A stretch of DNA of 64,000 bases from Aliivibrio finisterrensis_A (GCF_004167675.1 NZ_SEZQ01000003.1); one strand, 5' to 3'; positions 27,292 through 37,066 are shown, counted from the first letter of the stretch. Notes: generated by a model not told the origin, from the sequence alone. Translations and numbers: made by a program.

Positions 27292-28646
27292 TAACGATGT
27301 TACTTAGTGAAATAGCAAAAGCGTGTGATGGACACTTAGTTGGGACGGATTGTCAAATATCATCAGTATCAACAGACAGCCGACATATTGAGGCTCAAGG
27401 GCTTTTTGTTGCTCTTATTGGTGAGCGATTTGATGCTCATGATTTTATTCCTGCAGTACAAGAGCAAGGTGCCACCGCGCTTCTTGTATCAAAAGAAGTT
27501 GATACATCACTTCCTCAAGTAATTGTTTCTGATACGCAAAAAGCGCTAGGCTTAATGGCGAAACACGTACATCAGGTTTGTCATACTTTTACGTTTGCCT
27601 TAACAGGCAGTTGTGGCAAAACCACAGTAAAAGAGATGCTCGCTTCTATTTTGACTCGCACTGGTGAGGTGTTGGCAACCGCTGGAAACTTTAATAATGA
27701 GATCGGCGTTCCGTTAACGTTATTACGCTCTCAACCAAGCAATGATTTTGCCGTTATCGAATTGGGTGCAAATCATCAAAATGAAATCTCATACACAACT
27801 CAATTAGCCCAACCCAATGTTGCTCTGGTTAATAATATCGCGGCAGCGCATTTAGAAGGGTTTGGTTCAATTGAAGGGGTAGCGAAAGCAAAGGGTGAGA
27901 TTTTTGAAGGGCTACAAGAAAACGGAACCGCTATTTATAATTTAGATAGCAATGGCCTACCAAAATGGTCTTCGCTATTTGAAGGTAAACAAGTCGTTAG
28001 TTTTGCTATGAGTAACTCTAGTGCCGATTTTTATGCTTCAAATATTGAAATAAATGGCATGGGTGAACCAAGCTTTCAAATCAATACACCTCAAGGAAGT
28101 ACTCAGGTTTCTTTAGGCATTATTGGCAAACATAATGTAGTCAATGCAGTTGCTGCTGCGGCTTTAGCAATTCAAGCTAACGCGTCACTAGATGATATTC
28201 AACAAGGACTACAACAGTTGGGTAGCGTAAAAGGGCGCGTAGCCGTTGAAACATTAGGATCCGGTTTGAAGGTTATTGATGATACTTATAATGCCAGTGT
28301 TCCAGCAATGAAGGCTGCAGTGGATTTACTGGGTGGGTTCGAAGGCCAGCGTTGGCTTGTTTTAGGTAATATGGCAGAGCTAGGTGAAGAAAGCCTTGCA
28401 CTTCATCGTGAAGTTGGGGAATATGCTGCCCCATATCAATTTGAGCAAGTAGTGACATTTGGTGATGACACAAAAGTGATCAGTGAGCTATGTAATGGCC
28501 GCCATTTTGAAACGCGTTTTGATTTGAACGCCTACTTACTTAAAGAATTACAATCTATTAAACATAATGAGGTTACCGTGCTAGTTAAAGGTGCCAACAG
28601 TTCACGAATGAGCGAAGTGGTTTCTGCTCTTAAGGAGTGTCAATAA
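27288..28646 (+). CDS. murF: UDP-MurNAc-tripeptide-D-alanyl-D-alanine ligase MurF
   Basis: It completes the UDP-MurNAc-pentapeptide by adding D-Ala-D-Ala. 452 aa (E. coli 452). The N-terminal substrate domain carries SSVSTDSRHIEAQGLFVALIG; the P-loop is LTGSCGKTTVKEML; NFNNEIGVPLTLL and GANHQNEISYT are MurF-specific; the C-terminal domain contains DDTYNASVPAMKAA. Start ATG at 27288 overlaps the murE stop; another ATG at 27297 is possible. A D-Ala-D-Ala ligase gene is not found in this cluster and must lie elsewhere. Confidence 0.96.
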   Translation: MITMLLSEIAKACDGHLVGTDCQISSVSTDSRHIEAQGLFVALIGERFDAHDFIPAVQEQGATALLVSKEVDTSLPQVIVSDTQKALGLMAKHVHQVCHTFTFALTGSCGKTTVKEMLASILTRTGEVLATAGNFNNEIGVPLTLLRSQPSNDFAVIELGANHQNEISYTTQLAQPNVALVNNIAAAHLEGFGSIEGVAKAKGEIFEGLQENGTAIYNLDSNGLPKWSSLFEGKQVVSFAMSNSSADFYASNIEINGMGEPSFQINTPQGSTQVSLGIIGKHNVVNAVAAAALAIQANASLDDIQQGLQQLGSVKGRVAVETLGSGLKVIDDTYNASVPAMKAAVDLLGGFEGQRWLVLGNMAELGEESLALHREVGEYAAPYQFEQVVTFGDDTKVISELCNGRHFETRFDLNAYLLKELQSIKHNEVTVLVKGANSSRMSEVVSALKECQ

Positions 28647-29728
28647 TGATTATTTGGTTATCCAATTTTCTAGAGCAATATTTTCCATTTTTCCGCCTAT
28701 TTGAATATTTAAGCTTTAGAGCCATTTTAAGTATTATCACAGCATTAACCATTTCTCTTTGGATGGGGCCGAAATTAATTAAATGGTTACAGAACCTACA
28801 AATCGGTCAAGTTGTACGTGATGACGGTCCTGAATCGCATTTCAGTAAACGTGGTACACCAACCATGGGCGGTATCATGATTCTTACTGCGATTACGGTG
28901 ACTGTGTTTTTGTGGGCAGATCTGACAAACCCTTATGTATGGGCAGTGATGTTTGTATTGTTAGGCTATGGCGCCGTTGGTTTTGTTGATGACTATCGTA
29001 AAGTTGTTCGTAAAAACACCGATGGTTTGATTGCTCGTTGGAAGTACTTTTGGCAGTCAGCAATTGCGTTAGTGGTTGCTTTTGCTTTATATGCTTACGG
29101 TAAAGATACGGCTGCAACACAGTTAGTGGTTCCTTTCTTTAAAGAAATAATGCCTCAACTTGGCCTTGCTTATATCCTTCTGACTTATTTTGTTATTGTG
29201 GGTACAAGTAATGCGGTGAACTTAACCGATGGTCTTGATGGTTTAGCTATCATGCCTACGGTATTCGTTGCTGCTGGTTTTGCCTTTATTGCATGGGCTA
29301 CTGGTAATGTACAGTTTGCGAATTACTTACATATTCCACACATCCCACAAGCAAGTGAATTGGTGGTTGTGTGTGCTGCGATTGTTGGGGCAGGCTTTGG
29401 TTTCTTATGGTTTAACACATACCCAGCACAAGTATTTATGGGCGATGTAGGTTCATTAGCGCTTGGTGGTGCATTAGGTACGATTGCGGTGTTAGTTCGT
29501 CAAGAGTTCCTATTGGTTATCATGGGTGGTGTCTTCGTTGTTGAAACCTTATCGGTAATTCTTCAAGTAGGTTCATATAAACTACGTGGTCAGCGTATCT
29601 TCCGTATGGCACCAATCCATCACCATTATGAGTTAAAAGGCTGGCCAGAGCCTCGCGTTATTGTGCGTTTCTGGATTATTTCTATGTTATTGGTTCTTAT
29701 CGCATTAGCGACATTGAAGGTACGTTAA
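28646..29728 (+). CDS. mraY: Phospho-MurNAc-pentapeptide translocase MraY
   Basis: It transfers phospho-MurNAc-pentapeptide to undecaprenyl phosphate, making lipid I in the inner membrane. I start at the ATG at 28646 (360 aa, identical in length to E. coli), which has AAGGAG at 28632-28637, 8 bases upstream; the longer frame would need a GTG within that site. About ten transmembrane helices; conserved QVVRDDGPESHFSKRGTPTM, the catalytic-region FVDDYRK, NLTDGLDGLA and MAPIHHHYELKGWPE. The start codon overlaps the last base of the murF stop. Confidence 0.96.
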   Translation: MIIWLSNFLEQYFPFFRLFEYLSFRAILSIITALTISLWMGPKLIKWLQNLQIGQVVRDDGPESHFSKRGTPTMGGIMILTAITVTVFLWADLTNPYVWAVMFVLLGYGAVGFVDDYRKVVRKNTDGLIARWKYFWQSAIALVVAFALYAYGKDTAATQLVVPFFKEIMPQLGLAYILLTYFVIVGTSNAVNLTDGLDGLAIMPTVFVAAGFAFIAWATGNVQFANYLHIPHIPQASELVVVCAAIVGAGFGFLWFNTYPAQVFMGDVGSLALGGALGTIAVLVRQEFLLVIMGGVFVVETLSVILQVGSYKLRGQRIFRMAPIHHHYELKGWPEPRVIVRFWIISMLLVLIALATLKVR

Positions 29729-29729
29729 T

Positions 29730-31052
29730 ATGAGTGGTTTTGGTGGTGTAAAAAATGTTGTAGTGGTTGGCTTAGGCATGACGGGTTTATCTGTTGTTAA
29801 GCATTTACTGAGACAGCCTGAAGCGTTAACAATTAAAGTGATTGATACTCGTGATACACCACCAGGCCATGACCAATTGCCTAAAAATGTAGAACTGCAT
29901 TCAGGAGGGTGGCAACAAGATTGGCTGATTAATGCTGATCTGATTGTAACTAATCCTGGAATCGCCTTAGCTTCACCTCAACTAAAGCCTGCAATGGATA
30001 AAGGAATTCAGGTTGTTGGAGACATTGAGTTATTTGCTTGGGCGGTGAATGCCCCTGTTATTGCGATTACCGGTTCTAATGGTAAAAGTACGGTGACCGA
30101 TCTCACCGGAGAAATGGCAAAAGCAGCAGGAGTGAAAACCGCTGTTGGAGGAAACATAGGTTTTGCGGCGCTTGATTTATTAGAGCAAGATGCTGATCTT
30201 TATGTTCTTGAGCTTTCGAGCTTCCAACTTGAAACAACCTCTACATTAAAACTGAAAGCGGCTGCATTTTTGAACTTATCTGAAGATCATATGGACCGCT
30301 ATCAAGGCATGGCTGATTATCGTCAAGCTAAGCTGCGTATCTTTGATCATGCAGAGGTAGGTATTGTTAATCGTGACGATAAACAGACCTACCCTGATGT
30401 TGAAAAAACAGTAAAAAGTTTTGGGTTTGATCAAGGTGATTATGGCTGCATTGAAAAAGAAGGTACAGAGTATTTAGCAAAAGACTCAGTGCCAATTATT
30501 GCAGCGAGTGAATTAGGGTTAGTTGGAAAACACAACATAGCAAACACCTTAGTTGCTATCGCTTTACTTGATGCTGTGGGCATTAATATTAAATCTACAC
30601 TCGATACATTAAGAACTTACAATGGATTGACACATAGATGTCAGGTTGTCGCTGATAATGGCGGAATTCGTTGGGTTAATGATTCAAAGGCGACCAATGT
30701 GGCAAGTACGTTAGCCGCATTATCTGGTTTAAACATCGATGGAAAGCTGCACCTATTGGTTGGTGGTGTTGGTAAAGGTGCTGATTTTTCAGAGCTCTCT
30801 CCTGCATTAAAAGCGCTTGATTTAATGATGTATTGTTTTGGAGAAGATGGTCCCCAATTTATGCCATTAGATCCACGCTCTGGCTTATTCCAAACTATGG
30901 ATGAAGCATTAGCATCCCTTTTTCCAACACTAGATGCAGGCGATATGGTGATGCTTTCTCCTGCGTGTGCAAGTTTTGATCAGTACGCAAATTTCATGGC
31001 TAGAGGTGATGCTTTCACTCAACTAGCAAAACAGTATTCAGCTGAGAGTTAA
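29730..31052 (+). CDS. murD: UDP-MurNAc-L-alanine:D-glutamate ligase MurD
   Basis: It adds D-glutamate to UDP-MurNAc-L-Ala. 440 aa (E. coli 438). An N-terminal Rossmann-like domain opens with VVVVGLGMTGLSVVKHLL; the P-loop is AITGSNGKSTVTDL; VLELSSFQLETT and FLNLSEDHMDRY belong to the central domain; WVNDSKATNVAST and SPACASFDQYANFMARGD to the C-terminal domain. It starts one base after mraY and ends two bases before the ftsW start. Confidence 0.96.
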   Translation: MSGFGGVKNVVVVGLGMTGLSVVKHLLRQPEALTIKVIDTRDTPPGHDQLPKNVELHSGGWQQDWLINADLIVTNPGIALASPQLKPAMDKGIQVVGDIELFAWAVNAPVIAITGSNGKSTVTDLTGEMAKAAGVKTAVGGNIGFAALDLLEQDADLYVLELSSFQLETTSTLKLKAAAFLNLSEDHMDRYQGMADYRQAKLRIFDHAEVGIVNRDDKQTYPDVEKTVKSFGFDQGDYGCIEKEGTEYLAKDSVPIIAASELGLVGKHNIANTLVAIALLDAVGINIKSTLDTLRTYNGLTHRCQVVADNGGIRWVNDSKATNVASTLAALSGLNIDGKLHLLVGGVGKGADFSELSPALKALDLMMYCFGEDGPQFMPLDPRSGLFQTMDEALASLFPTLDAGDMVMLSPACASFDQYANFMARGDAFTQLAKQYSAES

Positions 31053-31054
31053 TT

Positions 31055-32257
31055 TTGATAATTGATCGTATTAAACAATGGGCATCTCCAGTTCAAGACT
31101 GGTGTTTAACTCCATCACCTAAAGTCATGTTTGATCGTCAGTTGGTTTGGATTGCACTTGGTTTGATGCTTACTGGATTGGTAATGGTTGGTTCAGCCTC
31201 TTTTCCAATTAGTACGCGTTTAACGGATCAGCCATTTCATTTTATGATGCGACATATGTTATTTGTATGTTTAGCGCTTGGTGCCTCATCGATAGTATTA
31301 CGCATTAAGCTGGATGATTGGTTGAAATACAGTATGTGGTTACTGTTATTTTCATTTGCATTATTGGCCGCTGTTTTAGTGGTGGGTAAATCCGTAAATG
31401 GTGCCGCTCGTTGGCTACCTTTAGGTATTTTTAACTTACAACCCGCTGAGGTTGCAAAGCTTTCTTTATTTGTCTTTATCTCTGGTTACTTAGTACGTCG
31501 TCACGGTGAGGTTCGCGATAGCTTTAAAGGCTTTGTAAAGCCTTTAGTTGTTCTTATCGGTCTTGCTTTCTTCTTACTATTGCAACCTGATTTAGGAACA
31601 ACCATTGTAATGTTTGTTACTACCATTGGAATGTTATTTATTGCTGGAGCTAAGTTATGGCAATTTATCGCACTTGTAATGAGTGGTATTTCGTTAGTGA
31701 TTGTTTTGATCATTGCAGAACCTTATCGTATGCGTCGTGTCACCTCTTTTTTAGACCCGTGGCAAGATCCATTTGGTAGTGGTTATCAGCTGACTCAATC
31801 TCTGATGGCTTTTGGGCGAGGAGGTTGGTTTGGGGAAGGTCTTGGTAACTCAATCCAGAAATTAGAATACTTACCAGAAGCGCATACTGACTTTGTTTTT
31901 GCGGTTATTGCAGAAGAATTAGGGTTTGTAGGTGTTACTCTTGTTTTAGTATTAATTTTTGCGTTAGTACTAAAAGCGTTACTTATTGGACGTAAATGCT
32001 TGCAGTATGACCAGCGTTTTGGTGGATTCTTAGCTTTTGGTATTGGTATTTGGTTTGCTTTCCAGACTTTGGTAAACGTAGGTGCAGCGGCGGGTATCGT
32101 TCCAACCAAAGGGTTAACGTTGCCACTCATTAGTTATGGTGGCTCCAGTTTAATTATTATGTCGATAGCGGTGTCGCTGCTTATTCGAATTGATCATGAA
32201 TGTCGGGTCTTTTTAGAAAACGAGCCTCCACGGAGCGAAAATGAAGAACAAAAATAA
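31055..32257 (+). CDS. ftsW: Septal peptidoglycan glycosyltransferase FtsW
   Basis: A SEDS-family polymerase that builds septal glycan strands with FtsI. 400 aa, ten transmembrane helices. The likely start is a TTG at 31055 (MIIDRIKQWASP) with GAGAG upstream; the first ATG (31127) would remove the N-terminal cytoplasmic tail present in E. coli FtsW. SEDS signatures: VVGKSVNGAARWLPLG, LQPAEVAKLSLF, LLQPDLGTT, DPFGSGYQLTQSLMAFGRGG, EYLPEAHTDFVFAVIAEELG and KGLTLPLISYGGSS. It overlaps murG by 17 bases. Confidence 0.95.
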   Translation: MIIDRIKQWASPVQDWCLTPSPKVMFDRQLVWIALGLMLTGLVMVGSASFPISTRLTDQPFHFMMRHMLFVCLALGASSIVLRIKLDDWLKYSMWLLLFSFALLAAVLVVGKSVNGAARWLPLGIFNLQPAEVAKLSLFVFISGYLVRRHGEVRDSFKGFVKPLVVLIGLAFFLLLQPDLGTTIVMFVTTIGMLFIAGAKLWQFIALVMSGISLVIVLIIAEPYRMRRVTSFLDPWQDPFGSGYQLTQSLMAFGRGGWFGEGLGNSIQKLEYLPEAHTDFVFAVIAEELGFVGVTLVLVLIFALVLKALLIGRKCLQYDQRFGGFLAFGIGIWFAFQTLVNVGAAAGIVPTKGLTLPLISYGGSSLIIMSIAVSLLIRIDHECRVFLENEPPRSENEEQK

Positions 32258-33305
32258 ACGTTTATTAGTGATGGCTGGTGGTACTGGTGGGCACGTGTTT
32301 CCTGGTTTAGCCGTAGCGAAGCAACTTCAAAGTGAAGGTTGGGAAATTCGTTGGCTAGGAACAGAAGACAGAATGGAGGCGGATTTAGTACCAAAACATG
32401 GTATTGAAATCGACTTTATTAAAGTAAAAGGGTTGCGTGGGCAAGGCATAAAAAAATTGCTTGCTGCGCCCTTCCAGATTTTAGGTGCAATTTCTCAAGC
32501 AAAAAAACATATTAAAGCGTGGCAGCCCGATGTTGTTCTTGGCATGGGGGGCTATGTAAGTGGGCCAGGTGGTATTGCTGCATGGTTATCTGGCATTCCA
32601 GTGGTATTACATGAACAAAATGCCGTTGCAGGGTTAACCAACCAATGGTTATCTAAAATTGCAAAACGGGTTTTTCAGGCGTTTCCAGGGGCATTCCCAA
32701 ATGCTGAGATCGTCGGAAATCCTGTACGTGAAGATGTGTGCCGATTACCTCATCCAAAAGAAAGATTTGCAGAGCGATCTGGCCCTATTCGTTTGTTAGT
32801 GATGGGGGGAAGTCAAGGTGCTCGCATTCTAAATACGACTTTACCAGAAGCGTTACCCCAGCTAAATCATGCTATTGAAATTTGGCATCAAGCAGGTAAA
32901 GGTAATCAAGAAACTGTAAATCAAGCTTATAAGGATAGCGGTATTGCAGATGCTAAAGTGACAGAGTTCATTGATGATGTAGCAGAAGCTTACGCATGGG
33001 CTGATGTATTAGTTTGTCGTTCGGGTGCATTAACGGTATCTGAGGTTTCGGCAGCTGGGGTTGGTTCTGTATTTATTCCTTTTATGCATAAAGATCGCCA
33101 ACAAGCATTAAACGCAGATCATCTCGTACAGTGTGGCGCAGCGCAAATGATTGAACAACAAGATTTAACAGTTCAAGGCTTGGTTGATACACTGAACGGT
33201 TTAGAACGAAAAGAATTAGTAGAAATGGCATGTAATGCACGTAAGGCTGCGATTATTGACGCCGATGTACGTGTTGCCAATGCGATTAAAGACCTCGCAA
33301 AATAA
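32241..33305 (+). CDS. murG: Lipid II synthase MurG
   Basis: A peripheral inner-membrane glycosyltransferase (GT28) that adds GlcNAc to lipid I. 354 aa (E. coli 355). N-terminal Gly-rich loop MAGGTGGHVFPGLAVA, second loop GMGGYVSGPGG, HEQNAVAGLTN, third loop MGGSQGARILN, and the UDP-GlcNAc site VCRSGALTVSEVSAAG. The ATG at 32241 lies inside ftsW with GGAG about 7 bases before it. Confidence 0.96.
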   Translation: MKNKNKRLLVMAGGTGGHVFPGLAVAKQLQSEGWEIRWLGTEDRMEADLVPKHGIEIDFIKVKGLRGQGIKKLLAAPFQILGAISQAKKHIKAWQPDVVLGMGGYVSGPGGIAAWLSGIPVVLHEQNAVAGLTNQWLSKIAKRVFQAFPGAFPNAEIVGNPVREDVCRLPHPKERFAERSGPIRLLVMGGSQGARILNTTLPEALPQLNHAIEIWHQAGKGNQETVNQAYKDSGIADAKVTEFIDDVAEAYAWADVLVCRSGALTVSEVSAAGVGSVFIPFMHKDRQQALNADHLVQCGAAQMIEQQDLTVQGLVDTLNGLERKELVEMACNARKAAIIDADVRVANAIKDLAK

Positions 33306-33323
33306 AAAGAATTGAGATTTAGA

Positions 33324-34787
33324 ATGATAAAAGATCAGAAACTGCAATTAGCTGAAATTAGAACCATGATCCCTGAAATGCGCCGAGTTGAATGCATTCA
33401 CTTTGTCGGCATTGGTGGTGCGGGCATGAGTGGTATTGCCGAAGTACTTCTAAACGAAGGCTATAACATTAGCGGTTCAGATATGGCTGAGAATACAGTT
33501 ACGGTTCGTCTAGCTCAAAAAGGAGCGACGATCTTTTTTGGACATCAAGCAAGTAATGTAGAAAAAACCAGTGTCGTGGTTGTATCTACAGCAATTGATC
33601 CAACGAACCCTGAAATTGTTGCAGCAAAAGAACATCGTATCCCTGTTATTCGTCGTGCTGAAATGTTAGCGGAACTTATGCGCTACCGTCACGGTATTGC
33701 GGTTGCAGGTACGCACGGAAAAACGACAACAACAGCATTAACCACGCAAATTTATTCAGAAGCAGGGTTAGATCCAACGTTTGTAAATGGCGGCTTGGTG
33801 AAAAATGCAGGTACAAATGCACGCTTAGGTTCTAGTCGATTCTTAATTGCAGAAGCGGATGAGAGTGACGCGTCATTCTTACACTTACAACCTATGGTAA
33901 GTATTGTTACCAACATTGAAGCTGACCATATGGATACTTATGGTGGTGACTTTGAAGTATTAAAACAAACGTTTATTGATTTTCTTCATAACTTACCATT
34001 CTATGGTCAAGCGGTAATGTGCATTGACGATGATGTAATTAGAGAGTTATTACCACGAGTCAGTCGTCAAGTGATTACCTATGGTTTTTCAGAAGATGCT
34101 GATGTGCGTTTAATTAATTATCGTCAAGTCGGTCAGCAGAGCTTCTTTACGGTACAGAGAAAAGATCGCACTGATCTAGATATTATTTTAAATATTCCAG
34201 GTAAGCATAATGCGTTGAATGCAACCGCAGCTATTGCCGTAGCAACAGAAGAAGAAGTAGAAGATGAAGCGATTCTATCTGCACTTTTAAACTTCGAAGG
34301 AGCAGGGCGTCGTTTTGACCAACTTGGGGAGTTTGAAACAGGTAATGGCTCGGCAATGTTAGTGGATGATTATGGTCACCATCCGACAGAAGTTGATGTA
34401 ACGATTAAAGCAGCGCGTGCTGGCTGGGCTGAAAAGCGACTTGTTATGATTTTTCAACCGCACCGTTATAGCCGAACTCGTGATTTATATGATGATTTTG
34501 CCAATGTATTGGATAATGTTGACGTATTAATCATGCTTGATGTGTATTCTGCTGGTGAAACGCCAATAGCAGGAGCAGATGGAAGATCACTGTGCCGAAC
34601 TATTCGTGGTCGAGGAAAAATTGATCCTATCTTTGTGCCAAATATTGATGCATTACCTCCAGTATTGGCAAATGTGATCCAAGAAGGTGATCTCGTGCTT
34701 ACTCAAGGTGCTGGAGATGTAGGTAAATTAGCAAAGCAATTAGCTTCAATGAAATTAAATATTGAAACTATGCGTGAGTTTGGATAA
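33324..34787 (+). CDS. murC: UDP-MurNAc-L-alanine ligase MurC
   Basis: It adds L-Ala to UDP-MurNAc, the first step of stem-peptide assembly. I take the ATG at 33324 (MIKDQKLQLAEIRTM, 487 aa; E. coli 491) with GAGA 6 bases upstream, rather than the TTG at 33312. Motifs: HFVGIGGAGMSGIAEVL, P-loop AVAGTHGKTTTTAL, AEADESDASFL, NIEADHMDTYGG, DDYGHHPTEV and FQPHRYSRTRDLYDDF. Unlike E. coli, no ddl gene follows; instead there is a 210-base gap before ftsQ. Confidence 0.95.
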   Translation: MIKDQKLQLAEIRTMIPEMRRVECIHFVGIGGAGMSGIAEVLLNEGYNISGSDMAENTVTVRLAQKGATIFFGHQASNVEKTSVVVVSTAIDPTNPEIVAAKEHRIPVIRRAEMLAELMRYRHGIAVAGTHGKTTTTALTTQIYSEAGLDPTFVNGGLVKNAGTNARLGSSRFLIAEADESDASFLHLQPMVSIVTNIEADHMDTYGGDFEVLKQTFIDFLHNLPFYGQAVMCIDDDVIRELLPRVSRQVITYGFSEDADVRLINYRQVGQQSFFTVQRKDRTDLDIILNIPGKHNALNATAAIAVATEEEVEDEAILSALLNFEGAGRRFDQLGEFETGNGSAMLVDDYGHHPTEVDVTIKAARAGWAEKRLVMIFQPHRYSRTRDLYDDFANVLDNVDVLIMLDVYSAGETPIAGADGRSLCRTIRGRGKIDPIFVPNIDALPPVLANVIQEGDLVLTQGAGDVGKLAKQLASMKLNIETMREFG

Positions 34788-34806
34788 TTATTGTTTAATT
34801 AGTTAG

Positions 34807-34874
34807 AACTTCTAATAAAAATACGAATAATGAGATAGAATCCTTATTGTATTAATAATATCCTATTAGAAGTT
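34807..34874. repeat. 11-bp perfect inverted repeat in the murC-ftsQ gap
   Basis: AACTTCTAATA at 34807-34817 and its exact complement TATTAGAAGTT at 34864-34874, with 46 bases between. A second small dyad ATAGGG/CCCTAT lies at about 34878-34899. Neither is followed by a T-run. This gap is the only long interruption in the cluster between rsmH and ftsZ; it could be a remnant, an operator or an mRNA structure. Confidence 0.5.
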
Positions 34875-34914
34875 GGGATAGGGGGCTTTTGGGCCCTATA
34901 CTTATTAGATGAAA

Positions 34915-34941
34915 TTTGTTTTATCGCCATTAAAGTATAAT
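34915..34941 (+). promoter_or_regulatory. Possible ftsQAZ promoter
   Basis: A perfect -10 hexamer TATAAT at 34936-34941 with the weak -35 candidate TTTGTT 15 bases upstream, about 57 bases before ftsQ. Extra promoters before ftsQAZ are common in gammaproteobacteria, but the spacing and -35 are poor, so this is tentative. Confidence 0.35.
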
Positions 34942-34997
34942 AAATTGGTATAGTTTATTGTAGATGGCGTTATATATTGGCTCTGTTGTGAAAGAAT

Positions 34998-35756
34998 ATG
35001 ATTAAGACGGTCAAAATGAATACTTCATTTGATAAAGAAAAATTAAGAAAACACCTTCCAGGTGGGCTCTTTCTTTCTTTAGTCGTAATTATTTCATTAT
35101 GGCTTGTTATCTCAACAGTGAGTTGGATGACAGATGAAGACAGATTGCCTTTATCTCATATGATTATTCAAGGTCAATTAAAACACATTACGGCAGATGA
35201 TATTCGCGAAGCCATTGATTCAATGGATTCTATTGGGACGTTTATGACCCAAGATGTGAATAAATTGCAAGATGCATTATTGTCTTTGCCTTGGATCGCC
35301 CAAGTATCTGTTCGTAAGCAGTGGCCTGAAACGATTAAAGTGTTCGTTGTTGAGCACCAACCTGAAGCAACTTGGAATAACAGCGTTATTGTTAATCCTG
35401 AAGGCGTTGTATTTAATGCGCCAATGAGCGATTTATTAGAGCCAAAACCTGCTTTATTTGGGCCAGAAACGAGCAGTAAAGAAGTGCTTGCCTTTTGGCA
35501 TCAGTTACAAAAGCAATTTGCTCCGTTAAATATTACGGTTCGCAGCGTCGCATTGACAGACAGATTGTCTTGGCAAGTTGTTTTAGATAACGGCATAAGA
35601 CTAGAACTTGGTCGTGATGCTAGAGAAGAAAGAGTCAATCGTTTTGTTGCTCTATATAAGCAATTAACAAATAAAAAGAATTCGATAGATTATATAGATC
35701 TTCGTTACGATACAGGTGCCGCCGTTGGGTGGAAGCCTGATGATGTTGAAGATTAA
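34998..35756 (+). CDS. ftsQ: Cell division protein FtsQ
   Basis: A bitopic divisome scaffold that recruits FtsB and FtsL. 252 aa (E. coli 276). Short cytoplasmic tail, one transmembrane helix (about 24-44, LFLSLVVIISLWLVISTVSW), a POTRA domain beginning LPLSHMIIQGQLKHITADDI, and a beta domain with LPWIAQVSVRKQWPETIKV and YIDLRYDTGAAVGWK. The ATG at 34998 has GAAAG upstream; a second ATG lies at 35016. It follows the 210-base murC-ftsQ gap. Confidence 0.94.
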   Translation: MIKTVKMNTSFDKEKLRKHLPGGLFLSLVVIISLWLVISTVSWMTDEDRLPLSHMIIQGQLKHITADDIREAIDSMDSIGTFMTQDVNKLQDALLSLPWIAQVSVRKQWPETIKVFVVEHQPEATWNNSVIVNPEGVVFNAPMSDLLEPKPALFGPETSSKEVLAFWHQLQKQFAPLNITVRSVALTDRLSWQVVLDNGIRLELGRDAREERVNRFVALYKQLTNKKNSIDYIDLRYDTGAAVGWKPDDVED

Positions 35757-35770
35757 AGAAGAGAATTGAC

Positions 35771-37033
35771 ATGAGTAAAACGCCAGAAGGCAGTATTATT
35801 GTTGGTTTAGATATCGGTACAAACAAAGTATCAGCGTTAGTTGGTGAAGTTTTACCTGATGGCCAAGTGAGCGTTATTGGCTCTGGTTCATGTCCCTCAA
35901 GAGGAATGGATAAAGGTGGTGTGAACGATCTTGAATCGGTAGTAAAATCGGTTCAAAGAGCGATTGATCAAGCCGAATTGATGGCTGAATGCACCATTAC
36001 CTCCGTGTTTATTTCTTTATCTGGTAAGCATATAGCCAGCCAAATAGAGAAAGGAATGGGGTCTATTTCTGAAGAAGAAGTAACTCAAGATGACATGGAC
36101 AGTGTTATTCATACAGCAAAATCAGTAAAGATTGGTGATGAACAACGCACCTTGCATGTGATACCTCAAGAGTTCTCCATTGATGTGCAAAAAGGCATTC
36201 GAAATCCTATTGGATTATCGGGAATGAGAATGGAAGTAAGTGTCCACCTTATTACTTGTCATAATGATATGGCGCGTAACATCGTAAAAGCAGTAGAGCG
36301 TTGCGGCTTGAAAGTTGAGCATGTTATATTCTCAGGATTAGCATCAAGTAATGCCGTTATTACCGAAGATGAGCGTGATCTTGGAGTTTGTGTTGTTGAT
36401 ATTGGTGCTGGGACGATGGATATCGCCATTTGGACTGATGGCTCATTGCGTCATGCTGAAGTACTTCCTTATGCAGGTAACGCAGTAACCAGTGATATTG
36501 CTTATGCTTTTGGTACGCCTTTTAACGATGCTGAAAAATTAAAAGTTAAATACGGTTGTGCTATTAGTGAACACATTAATCGTGATGAAACGGTCAATGT
36601 TCCAAGTGTTGGTGGTCGACCATCAAGAAGTTTACAGCGAAGAATGCTAGCGGAAGTTATCGAACCGAGGTATTCTGAACTGCTAGGTCTTGTAAACCAG
36701 CGTATTCTTGCAATTCAAGATAAATTACGCGCTGAAGGAACAAAGCATCACCTTGCTGCTGGTATCGTATTAACTGGTGGCGGGTCGCAGATTGAAGGTT
36801 TGGTAGATTGCGCTGAGCGTGTTTTCCAAACTCAGGTTAGGATAGGTCAACCTTTAGAGGTTGCGGGCCTAACTGATTATGTAAAAGAACCTTATCAAGC
36901 AACAGCGGTAGGACTTTTACATTACGGTAAAGAAAGTCAACTGCATGACGATGAAGATTATGTGCCAAGTAAGCACCAATCTTTCACAACCGTAATAAAG
37001 AAATTTAAAAATTGGATACTAAAAGAGTTTTAA
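35771..37033 (+). CDS. ftsA: Cell division protein FtsA
   Basis: An actin-like ATPase that tethers FtsZ to the membrane. 420 aa, the same as E. coli. It starts MSKTPEGSIIVGLDIGTNKVSALVG with AAGAAGAG upstream. Actin-fold phosphate motifs GLDIGTNK and VVDIGAGTMDIAIW, and adenosine motif GIVLTGGGSQIEGL. The C-terminus ends in a basic amphipathic helix, FTTVIKKFKNWILKEF, which anchors it to the membrane. It lies 14 bases after ftsQ and 33 before ftsZ. Confidence 0.96.
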   Translation: MSKTPEGSIIVGLDIGTNKVSALVGEVLPDGQVSVIGSGSCPSRGMDKGGVNDLESVVKSVQRAIDQAELMAECTITSVFISLSGKHIASQIEKGMGSISEEEVTQDDMDSVIHTAKSVKIGDEQRTLHVIPQEFSIDVQKGIRNPIGLSGMRMEVSVHLITCHNDMARNIVKAVERCGLKVEHVIFSGLASSNAVITEDERDLGVCVVDIGAGTMDIAIWTDGSLRHAEVLPYAGNAVTSDIAYAFGTPFNDAEKLKVKYGCAISEHINRDETVNVPSVGGRPSRSLQRRMLAEVIEPRYSELLGLVNQRILAIQDKLRAEGTKHHLAAGIVLTGGGSQIEGLVDCAERVFQTQVRIGQPLEVAGLTDYVKEPYQATAVGLLHYGKESQLHDDEDYVPSKHQSFTTVIKKFKNWILKEF

Positions 37034-37066
37034 CCTGAAGCGAACAGGAAGAAACGGAGAGAACAG

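Noticed and set aside
34942..34960. AATTGGTATAG near the ftsQ promoter region as a PdhR site
   Set aside because: Only the left half-site is present; the ACCAATT half is missing.
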